5,951 nt of DNA from a bacterium (lineage in GTDB: Bacteria; Vulcanimicrobiota; Xenobia; Xenobiales; Xenobiaceae), in contig JAFSXO010000085.1 of assembly GCA_017444045.1 (NCBI GenBank), positions 1 through 5,951 on the forward strand. The letters are read 5' to 3'. The notes under the pieces were generated by a model that worked only from the letters and a program-made list of their open reading frames with translations, did not search any database and was not told the origin of the DNA. The translations under genes were made by a program, and so were the position numbers. Positions 1 through 4,718 of this stretch are shown here, piece after piece; position 1 is the stretch's first letter, and each line of letters opens with the position of its first letter.

Positions 1-797
1 ATCTGAATATCGAATCGGCGCGGAAGATTATTCAGCGCGTCTTTGCGGAGCATATCGTGCGTGCCCCGGGTATGGAAAAGATTAGCGAGATGGTTAAGGC
101 GCCGATTTTGCCAACACCTGGCGCGGTTATGGAAGCGGCCAAAAGCCTGTACGAGATATACGGCGATCTGGCGGTGATCGATGTCGGAGGAGCCACCACC
201 GATGTGCATTCGGTTACGCCGGGCAGCGAGAATATCGCCATCATTTCCACGGGGCCTGAGCCTATAGCAAAGCGCACGGTTGAGGGAGATTTAGGGCTGT
301 TTGTCAATGCCGGCAATCTTGTGCGCGCTATAGGCGAGGATAATCTTACCCAAGAATTGGGCTTCGATGTCCATGAAACTATGCAGCATTATCTTCCCAT
401 TCCGCAGTCTGAGCAGCAGTTTGCCCTGACCTCCAGGCTGTGCTGGGAAGCGGCCTCGCTGGCTCTGCAGCGGCACTGCGGCACTCTGCGCCATCTGTAC
501 TCTCCGGGCGGAAGGCGAACTGTGGCAGAGGGCAAGGATCTTAGCGAGCTTAAATATTTAGCCGCTACCGGCGGGGCTCTGACCCGCCTGCCTCAGCGCC
601 AGAGCATTATGCGCCGTCTGGCGGATATGAACCGTACGGGTATGATGCTGTATCCCGCGCCTGGTAAGCTGCGACTGCTGTTTGATGAGAATTATATTAT
701 GGCTTCGCTGGGTGTGCTGGCTCAAAGCTATCCGCAGGCAGCCCGCAAGCTGCTGATGAGCTGTTTGGTTTCGGAAGCTTCTGAAGGGGCAGAATAA
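1..797 (+). CDS. glmL: GlmL/MutL-family accessory protein of a B12-dependent mutase, 3' part (5' truncated)
   Basis: The frame is open from base 3 through the left edge, giving 264 visible residues; the family is usually about 450-470 residues, so roughly the first 40% is missing. A GTG at 57 is internal, because clearly coding sequence (LNIESARKIIQRVFAEHIV) precedes it. The signature VIDVGGATTDVHSV (about 174-215) is the phosphate-binding element of an actin/Hsp70-like ATPase fold as found in GlmL, and a second conserved glycine motif, TGGALTRLP, lies at 567-593. Family members are encoded beside adenosylcobalamin-dependent carbon-skeleton or amino mutases (glutamate mutase, ornithine aminomutase) and are thought to act as chaperone or reactivating factors in the cytoplasm. 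The orr gene downstream suggests the partner here is D-ornithine aminomutase (OraS/OraE), encoded left of the window; this is inference. The gene ends with tandem stops TAA TAA (795-800). The family call is secure, the exact mutase partner is not. Confidence 0.9.
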   Translation, partial: LNIESARKIIQRVFAEHIVRAPGMEKISEMVKAPILPTPGAVMEAAKSLYEIYGDLAVIDVGGATTDVHSVTPGSENIAIISTGPEPIAKRTVEGDLGLFVNAGNLVRAIGEDNLTQELGFDVHETMQHYLPIPQSEQQFALTSRLCWEAASLALQRHCGTLRHLYSPGGRRTVAEGKDLSELKYLAATGGALTRLPQRQSIMRRLADMNRTGMMLYPAPGKLRLLFDENYIMASLGVLAQSYPQAARKLLMSCLVSEASEGAE

Positions 798-842
798 TAA
801 GCGATGTCGTTTAGTTAAGCAATGGCCAATTGATCCCCATTA

Positions 843-925
843 TAACTCCCCCTAAAGGCTGGCAATGGTTATAAGTTAGCGATTAGCTAACGTGTTAACA
901 TCCTAACTCCCCCTAAAGGATGGCA
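843..925 (+). repeat. Direct repeat pair TAACTCCCCCTAAAGG-N-TGGCA
   Basis: A 22-base unit occurs at 843-864 and again at 904-925 in the same orientation with a single difference (C at 859, A at 920), 61 bases apart. A shortened, diverged third copy, TAACTACCCCAAAGGCAATG, lies at 4438-4457. The unit sits inside the MITE-like element and supplies the C-rich arm of the palindrome at 907-949. Confidence 0.85.
875..891. repeat. Small palindrome GTTAGC-GATTA-GCTAAC
   Basis: A perfect 6-bp inverted repeat with a 5-base loop: GTTAGC at 875-880 and GCTAAC at 886-891. Its centre, TAGCGATTAGCT (877-888), recurs exactly at 2990-3001 across the stop codon of the glycosyltransferase gene. It is one of several GTTAGC/GCTAAC palindromes in this window. 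Confidence 0.7.
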
Positions 926-957
926 GGGGGAGATGTCGCGACTGCGACAGAGGGGGT
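907..957. repeat. Compound palindrome CTCCCCCT...AGGGGGAG plus TGTCGC-GACT-GCGACA
   Basis: CTCCCCCT (907-914) is the exact reverse complement of AGGGGGAG (925-932). Directly after it, TGTCGC (934-939) and GCGACA (944-949) form a perfect 6-bp stem on a GACT tetraloop, followed by a second G-run (951-956) that could also pair with the C-rich arm. The arrangement resembles dispersed REP/BIME-like or MITE-internal palindromes. It has no T-tract on either side, so I do not call it an intrinsic terminator. A decayed copy lies at 4631-4659. Confidence 0.75.
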
Positions 958-984
958 GGCCACAGCTGGTGGGATAATCAAGGT

Positions 985-1022
985 TTAGCGCATGTCATGT
1001 GCTAACCTGTACGCTAACGTAC
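985..1022. repeat. Two adjacent small palindromes
   Basis: TTAGCGCAT (985-993) pairs with ATGTGCTAA (997-1005) with one mismatch around a GTC loop. Immediately after, GTACG (1009-1013) and CGTAC (1018-1022) form a perfect stem around CTAA. Both contain or border the GCTAAC/GTTAGC word seen at 875-891. They lie in the right half of the MITE-like element. Confidence 0.6.
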
Positions 1023-1054
1023 AACGTAGCTCCAATGGACATGAATGAGCATAA

Positions 1055-1088
1055 CCAATGCTACGAATCCTTAACTAAATGGCATTGG
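1055..1088 (+). promoter_or_regulatory. Inverted repeat CCAATGC...GCATTGG just upstream of the orr ribosome binding site
   Basis: CCAATGC (1055-1061) and GCATTGG (1082-1088) are perfect reverse complements separated by 20 bases. The right arm ends 6 bases before the AAGGAG of orr and overlaps the right end of the MITE-like element. If transcribed it could form a hairpin in the leader next to the ribosome binding site. It does not include the Shine-Dalgarno bases, so direct masking is not obvious, and it may simply be the element's end. Confidence 0.45.
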
Positions 1089-1094
1089 AAAAAT

Positions 1095-1100
1095 AAGGAG
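1095..1100 (+). promoter_or_regulatory. Ribosome binding site of orr
   Basis: AAGGAG is placed 5 bases before the ATG at 1106. It is a strong match and fixes the orr start. It lies just outside the right end of the repeat element, so the element left the translation signal intact. Confidence 0.85.
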
Positions 1101-1105
1101 TTTAT

Positions 1106-2176
1106 ATGACTGCGAATCCGCGCTTGATAATCGATAAAACTAAGCTGCGCCATAATCTGCGCGCGATAAAGGGCATGCTTAAACCGCGGGGCATATCTTT
1201 GGCTTTGGTGACCAAGGTTTTCTGCGCCGATGCTCCTTTGGTCGGTTTAGTAGTCGAAGAGGGCGTCGATTATCTGGCGGATTCGCGCTTAGAGAATTTA
1301 AGCGCTGTGGCCGAATTCGGCATTCCCCGCCTGCTGCTGCGCGTAGCTATGCCCAGCGAGGCCGATTTGGTCGTGGAGCATAGCGAGCTTAGCCTGCAAA
1401 GCGAAATCTCTACTATACGCCGTCTGGGGGAAGCTGCCGAGAAGCGCGGCAAAAAACACTCTGTCGTTTTGATGGTCGATGTGGGCGACTTGCGGGAGGG
1501 CGTCTTTTTCCGCAACCGCGATCTTCTGCTGGAAACGGCCAGAACGGTTATGGCTTATCCGTGGCTGCAGCTGCTGGGTGTCGGCGTTAATCTTACCTGT
1601 TACGGGGCTGTTATTCCCGATGAGCATAATTTAGGGGAGCTAATCGCTGCGGCGCAGTGGCTGCGACAGCAGACTGGCCTGCCCCTGCCGTTTGTCTCCG
1701 GCGGCAACTCCAGCTCTTTAGGGTTAGTCCATTCTGGCGGTGCGCCCGCAGGCATAACCAATCTGCGCATAGGCGAAGCCTTTGTGCTGGGCAATGACAC
1801 GGCAAAATGCGAAGTAATGGAAGGGCTGTACGGTGATGCCTTTACGCTGTCGGCCGAGCTGGTAGAAGTGCAGTACAAGCCCTCGCTGCCTTTGGGAACC
1901 TCTGGGGCCAATGCCTTTGGCGAGAAGGTGCAGTATGAGGATATAGGCGAGCACTGGCGGGGTATTCTGGCCATAGGCCGGCAGGATACGATTGCGGAGA
2001 ATTTGTGCCCTCTGGATGATAATGTCAGAATTTTAGGGGCAAGCTCAGACCATTTGCTGGTGGACTTGGGCCCCAGCACGTCTTATAAGGTTGGGCAGGA
2101 GCTGCAGTTCACTGTCGATTACGGCAATCTGCTGCGCGCGTATACCAGCAGATACGTGGCCAAGGAGTATTTATAG
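1106..2176 (+). CDS. orr: Ornithine racemase (PLP-dependent, alanine-racemase-like fold III)
   Basis: The gene encodes 356 residues. Orr interconverts L- and D-ornithine in the cytoplasm and so feeds the B12/PLP-dependent D-ornithine aminomutase in anaerobic ornithine fermentation. The N-terminal TIM-barrel part starts with IDKTKLRHNLRAIK; Lys37 in LALVTKVFCAD is placed as the PLP Schiff-base lysine. Motifs I recall from clostridial Orr follow in order: DYLADSRLENL, VMVDVGDLREG-like LMVDVGDLREGV, GVGVNLTCYGAVIP, FVSGGNSSSLGL (cofactor phosphate region), GITNLRIGEAFVLG, KPSLPLG, RGILAIGRQDT and ILGASSDHLLVDLG, ending in YTSRYVAKEYL. Length and motif order fit full-length Orr rather than the Alr or YggS families. 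It lies 308 bp downstream of glmL, an unusually long gap for an operon, filled by repeat DNA. The start is set by AAGGAG at 1095. I see no defect in the frame. Confidence 0.92.
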   Translation: MTANPRLIIDKTKLRHNLRAIKGMLKPRGISLALVTKVFCADAPLVGLVVEEGVDYLADSRLENLSAVAEFGIPRLLLRVAMPSEADLVVEHSELSLQSEISTIRRLGEAAEKRGKKHSVVLMVDVGDLREGVFFRNRDLLLETARTVMAYPWLQLLGVGVNLTCYGAVIPDEHNLGELIAAAQWLRQQTGLPLPFVSGGNSSSLGLVHSGGAPAGITNLRIGEAFVLGNDTAKCEVMEGLYGDAFTLSAELVEVQYKPSLPLGTSGANAFGEKVQYEDIGEHWRGILAIGRQDTIAENLCPLDDNVRILGASSDHLLVDLGPSTSYKVGQELQFTVDYGNLLRAYTSRYVAKEYL

Positions 2177-2179
2177 AAG

Positions 2180-2193
2180 CTGCGGCGGCGCAG
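2180..2193. other. Short GC-rich hairpin between the convergent genes
   Basis: CTGCG (2180-2184) and CGCAG (2189-2193) form a 5-bp stem on a GCGG loop, 3 bases past the orr stop and in the 51-bp gap before the end of the convergent rhomboid gene. No T-run follows on either strand, so a terminator role is only a possibility. Confidence 0.3.
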
Positions 2194-2227
2194 ATGCGCA
2201 CGTTGCAGATGCATACGCGGGACGCTG

Positions 2228-2926
2228 CTATTTTACCACGCGGATATGCCGGCGCTTCCATTTTTTGCTTAGCTGCTGCCAGTAGGCCGACAGGCGCGTA
2301 TCCCAGTTATTTCTCAGCGCCAAAGCCGCGAGAAATCCAGCGATTATGCCGCCCAAGTGGGCGCTGTAGGAGGTCTGGGAGGCGCTGTAGAGCAGCAGGC
2401 CTATTGCTTGCCATATTACCATGATGATGCCCAGATAGAGTGACTTTATGGGCAAGAGTATGATCATCCACAGATAAATGGTGTTTTGGGGATTCATAGC
2501 GATATAGGTAAATAAAATGCACATGGTGCCTGCAGATGCTCCCATGAGAACCGTTGTAGTCTCGGCGCCTCCCAATCCCAAAGCTGCGCAGATTATGGCA
2601 CTTATTCCTCCTAAAACGATGCCGGCAGCGTATACGGCGTAATAAAGGCGGCTGCCAATCTCCTCTTCAACGCTCGCTCCCACCAGCCATAGGCCTAGCA
2701 TGTTCAGAAACAGATGGACAAAATCATAATGCAGCAGGGCATAGCTGAAAATGCGCCAGACCTGCCACCAGGGCAGTCCGTTGGGAGTGCGCAGGAAAAG
2801 ACAGCCCATCATGTCCAGCCAGGGAACACCGCTCAGCCAGTGCACCAGCTGCTGAAGAACAAATACGGCAGCAGTAACGGCCATGATGCGCGCGGTGGCG
2901 GGGGGCAGGTATCTCATTGAAAGCAT
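2228..2926 (-). CDS. Rhomboid-family intramembrane serine protease
   Basis: The gene encodes a 232-residue polytopic membrane protein with about six predicted membrane segments. It carries the rhomboid catalytic set: the HxxxN motif HLFLN (His71, Asn75) in the second helix after the WRIFSYALLHYDFVH segment, the nucleophile Ser131 in MGASAGTM, and the partner His190 in SYSAHLGG. The GASVEEEIGS segment (83-92) is the usual family loop after that helix. All catalytic residues are present, so it should be active; the nucleophile motif reads G-A-S-A rather than the commoner GxSG. Rhomboids cleave transmembrane segments of substrate proteins within the membrane; the substrate here is unknown. The C-terminus is basic (KKWKRRHIRVVK), as expected for a cytoplasmic tail. 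The start at 2926 has only a weak AGG upstream; an alternative ATG at 2917 would remove three residues. It follows the GT87 gene by 62 bp on the same strand and may be co-transcribed with it. Confidence 0.93.
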   Translation of the reverse strand: MLSMRYLPPATARIMAVTAAVFVLQQLVHWLSGVPWLDMMGCLFLRTPNGLPWWQVWRIFSYALLHYDFVHLFLNMLGLWLVGASVEEEIGSRLYYAVYAAGIVLGGISAIICAALGLGGAETTTVLMGASAGTMCILFTYIAMNPQNTIYLWMIILLPIKSLYLGIIMVIWQAIGLLLYSASQTSYSAHLGGIIAGFLAALALRNNWDTRLSAYWQQLSKKWKRRHIRVVK

Positions 2927-2968
2927 ATTTCTAACCTATAATAATCATCTGAAGGATGCAGCCATTTC

Positions 2969-3015
2969 GATGCCGTTAGCTTAGCTGACTAGCGATTAGC
3001 TGATGTGACGGCATC
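2969..3015. repeat. Inverted repeat spanning the glycosyltransferase stop codon
   Basis: GATGCCGT (2969-2976) and ACGGCATC (3008-3015) are perfect reverse complements. The 31 bases between them hold repeated TAGCT words and TAGCGATTAGCT (2990-3001), identical to bases 877-888 in the repeat element upstream of orr. The GT87 stop (2989-2991) lies inside, so the last eight or so codons of that gene are part of the palindrome. It could fold in the message between the GT87 and rhomboid genes. No T-tract follows on the minus strand, so a simple terminator is not supported. Confidence 0.65.
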
Positions 3016-4281
3016 CTGATGGTTGTCGCTGGCATTGCGCCTGTAGTCTCGGTAGCATAGCAGGTAAAAGGTCCAGCCCCATACAGCGGCTATAGATAGA
3101 TCGCGCAGCAGCCGGCAGCAGGGAATTAGCATAGGGTAGTGTTTTTGCCAGTAAAACAAACCGGTCACTTCTATGCCGCTCATTAGCTCCGTCAAGGTAT
3201 ATGCGCCGTAAAAGGGGTATCCGCCTGTAAAAGCCAGAAAAGGCGTAAGCCATAGTATATACTGCGGACTGAAAACGTTCTTGAGCATAATAAAGGCCGC
3301 GATGAGCAAGAGCGAACAGCGCATTATCCAAATTCCATCGCTGGCGCAGCTGGCGGGACGGCGTTTCCATACCGCATAAAGCAGAGCCATAATGGCTAAG
3401 GCAAAGACAAGCAGGGCGGGGACTTTGCCGATAAGCTGGGTTAGATGGTAAATGAGATGCCCGCTTTGCTCGGAATTGTCAAACTCGGCCTGCCAGACGT
3501 AGGGATATTTCCAGATATCAAAGTTAAAACGCATGTAGGGAATATTGATTATAGCCCAGGGCAGTATGAATGCTCCCAAGGCGCTCAGGCGCTTAGCTGC
3601 CGGCATAAGCAGCCATAGCAGAGGGAAAAGGACTCCAGGATATACCTTGAAGGCAAAGCCTAGCCCAGCCCAGGCCCCGCATCCCGCGAAATCTCCCTTC
3701 ATATAGCAGAGTAGGGCGGCAGCGCAGCACAGTATGGTCACCAGATCGTAATTGTAAATGGTGAAGAACAGAAATGCCGGCGTTAGCACAAAGCCCCACA
3801 ATACCTTAGACGGAGGCAAATGCAGAAAGCGACAGTTGAGCTGATGGGTGCACCAGACCGAGGCGATACCGCATCCTCCTAGGAATATGCTGTTGACTAT
3901 CAGCCAGTTTCTGTACAGAAAGATAGTGCCTCCATTTTTGTGCGGCACAGTTCCCGGCAGGAGCGCGGCTGCCTTGGCTAGCACTTTGAAGAGCACAAAC
4001 ATGGGGGCGGGATACTCGATGTTAAAAAACTTTTGGTTTACCAGAAACCAGCCGTAGTTATCGTATATATACCATACGTCGGAAGGGTAGGTGTGCCAGA
4101 TCCGTAACAAATCCTCCCAGTAAAAGCGCATAGCCGCGCAGATACTAATCATGAGCAGAGCCGCTGGAAGTAGGGGAAACCAAAAATACTGGGGATTTGC
4201 CAGCTCGGTGCTTTTGTTTGTATCGGATACGTTTCCGTTAGCTGCTGTAGCCTGATTGCTAGGCTTGCTGCGCTTATTCAT
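2989..4281 (-). CDS. GT87-like polyprenyl-phosphate-sugar glycosyltransferase (GT-C fold membrane protein)
   Basis: The gene encodes a 430-residue multi-pass membrane protein. After a hydrophilic, Asn/Ser/Thr-rich N-terminus (1-32) come a first membrane segment (about 34-52) and an extracytoplasmic loop with Asp68 in SDVWYIYDNYG, the position expected for the GT-C catalytic acid, then IEYPAPM (88-94). Further hallmarks are the membrane-embedded IYNYDL (175-180), GFAFKVYPGVLFP (208-220, the Lys-x-Tyr-Pro motif typical of GT87/DUF2029) and FSPQYILWLTPF (337-348). Such enzymes use lipid-linked sugars such as polyprenyl-phosphate-mannose on the outer face of the inner membrane; donor and acceptor cannot be read here. 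The protein is rich in cysteine, including CC pairs at 185-186 and 388-389. The ATG at 4281 has no strong Shine-Dalgarno, but no better in-frame start lies close upstream. It is divergent from the NCS2 permease gene and precedes the rhomboid gene by 62 bp. Family assignment is by motif only; other GT-C families are possible. Confidence 0.75.
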   Translation of the reverse strand: MNKRSKPSNQATAANGNVSDTNKSTELANPQYFWFPLLPAALLMISICAAMRFYWEDLLRIWHTYPSDVWYIYDNYGWFLVNQKFFNIEYPAPMFVLFKVLAKAAALLPGTVPHKNGGTIFLYRNWLIVNSIFLGGCGIASVWCTHQLNCRFLHLPPSKVLWGFVLTPAFLFFTIYNYDLVTILCCAAALLCYMKGDFAGCGAWAGLGFAFKVYPGVLFPLLWLLMPAAKRLSALGAFILPWAIINIPYMRFNFDIWKYPYVWQAEFDNSEQSGHLIYHLTQLIGKVPALLVFALAIMALLYAVWKRRPASCASDGIWIMRCSLLLIAAFIMLKNVFSPQYILWLTPFLAFTGGYPFYGAYTLTELMSGIEVTGLFYWQKHYPMLIPCCRLLRDLSIAAVWGWTFYLLCYRDYRRNASDNHQDAVTSANR

Positions 4282-4523
4282 TGTCGTCTCGGTATGCTTC
4301 TTTCTGCTTTTTTCATTGTTCGGTAAGACTGCTGCTTTTGCATATCGATCTATTTTATCATCAAATGTTCGCAGCGAAAAGGAACTCCTGTCCGCATCAG
4401 TATCGTTAACTAAGCAATGGCCAATAGTTCTCCATTATAACTACCCCAAAGGCAATGTCATTTAGTGAATCCCATGCAGATACAATTAATGGCTGTAGTT
4501 TGCGGATTATAGCGCGTAACAAG

Positions 4524-4571
4524 TTCCGCGCAAGGCACATCTGAGTGAAGCGAAGCAGTGCCGGCGCGGAA
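4524..4571 (+). other. Strong imperfect hairpin, 8 bp plus 5 bp stem
   Basis: TTCCGCGC (4524-4531) pairs perfectly with GCGCGGAA (4564-4571); inside, after a 2/1-base internal loop, GGCAC (4534-4538) pairs with GTGCC (4558-4562) around a 19-base loop. This is the most stable-looking non-coding structure in the window. It lies about 150 bases upstream of the permease start, inside the repeat element, with no T-tract after it. It may be a repeat core or a structured leader RNA; the sequence alone does not decide. Confidence 0.6.
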
Positions 4572-4581
4572 GCTGGTGCAG

Positions 4582-4597
4582 CGCGAATATGTTCGCG
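4582..4597. other. Perfect 6-bp hairpin CGCGAA-TATG-TTCGCG
   Basis: CGCGAA (4582-4587) and TTCGCG (4592-4597) are exact reverse complements around a TATG loop, 10 bases after the larger hairpin at 4524-4571 and just before the inverted end of the repeat element. It probably belongs to the same element. Confidence 0.55.
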
Positions 4598-4626
4598 AAA
4601 CACTAACTAAACGATATTAACGAATT

Positions 4627-4664
4627 GGAGGGGGGAGAAGTCGCTCTAACTACAGAGGGTGAGC
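4627..4664. repeat. Decayed copy of the GGGGGAGA-GTCGC-ACAGAGGG module
   Basis: Bases 4631-4659 align without gaps to 926-954, with 22 of 29 identical: GGGGGAGA, GTCGC and ACAGAGGG are conserved. The seven bases between the last two blocks are almost all changed, which destroys the TGTCGC/GCGACA stem present in the first copy. The module lies outside the right inverted end here, whereas in the first element it lies inside. Confidence 0.65.
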
Positions 4665-4718
4665 AGAGCTAAAGGAGAAAAATTCACAGAATCTTCTTAG
4701 GGAGCATACGGCACTTTT

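Larger units (their letters stand above)
802..1087. repeat. MITE-like intergenic element with 18-bp imperfect terminal inverted repeats
   Basis: This element fills nearly all of the 308-bp gap between glmL and orr. Its ends are inverted: bases 802-819 (CGATGTCGTTTAGTTAAG) match the reverse complement of 1070-1087 at 15 of 18 positions, with a perfect 10-bp core (TTTAGTTAAG, 810-819, against CTTAACTAAA, 1070-1079), and all three mismatches are transitions. No ORF of useful length lies inside, so it would be non-autonomous. Left-end sequence and internal modules recur at 4401-4664, which shows it is dispersed. I saw no convincing target-site duplication: AATAAG occurs at 796-801 and 1092-1097, but the right copy is not adjacent to the end and is part of the ribosome-binding region. 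It may instead be a mosaic of REP-like palindromes. Confidence 0.6.
4401..4617. repeat. Second, diverged copy of the MITE-like element
   Basis: The left part (4403-4457) aligns with bases 807-868: TCGTTAACTAAGC against TCGTTTAGTTAAGC, then an identical AATGGCCAAT (4416-4425; 821-830), then 14 of 17 matches through CCATTATAACT, then a C-rich AAAGG module. The right end (4604-4617) is inverted: its reverse complement ATATCGTTTAGTTA matches 804-817 at 13 of 14 positions. The short palindrome AATGG...CCATT is kept in both copies (821-841; 4416-4436). The middle differs entirely from the first copy and holds GC-rich hairpins instead. No coding capacity is seen. It is either a non-autonomous mobile element family with variable cores or a mosaic of short repeats. 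Confidence 0.6.
4282..4718. other. 437-bp gene-free divergent intergenic region
   Basis: The region separates the glycosyltransferase gene (minus) from the purine permease gene (plus) and must hold both promoters, though I could not place a convincing -35/-10 pair for either. The first 120 bases are AT-rich with T-runs near 4300-4311 and AT-rich sequence near 4350-4360, a plausible promoter zone for the minus-strand gene. From 4401 on it is repeat-derived, with a strong hairpin at 4524-4571 and another at 4582-4597. I looked for the purine riboswitch core expected ahead of some permeases of this family and did not see it. Short open frames here overlap the repeats and look accidental. Confidence 0.6.

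Noticed and set aside
843..925. Possible CRISPR-like repeat-spacer unit (22-base repeat, about 39-base spacer)
   Set aside because: Only two units are present, the spacer contains the element's own palindrome, and there are no cas genes or further repeats.
907..957. Intrinsic terminator after glmL
   Set aside because: The stems are good, but no run of T follows on either strand and the module recurs elsewhere as repeat DNA, so a repeat is the better reading.
796..1097. AATAAG target-site duplication flanking the first repeat element
   Set aside because: The right copy is four bases away from the inverted-repeat end and is part of AATAAGGAG, the ribosome binding region of orr, so the match is probably coincidental.
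1600..2079. A 159-codon open frame on the minus strand inside orr
   Set aside because: It is wholly antisense to a well-supported gene, has low-complexity Ser/Pro-rich composition typical of shadow frames, and shows no recognisable domain.
4256..4465. A 69-codon plus-strand frame with a hydrophobic N-terminal stretch, resembling a small membrane or secreted peptide
   Set aside because: It starts at a TTG inside the antisense of the GT87 gene without a ribosome binding site and runs into the repeat element; the hydrophobicity comes from the antisense of the start region and T-runs.
4406..4603. A 65-codon minus-strand frame in the intergenic region
   Set aside because: It coincides with the repeat element and its hairpins; the composition is explained by the palindromes and no Shine-Dalgarno is seen.
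4430..4718. Purine riboswitch ahead of the permease
   Set aside because: I looked for the conserved core around the three-way junction and its loop-loop sequences and did not find it; the structures present do not match that layout.
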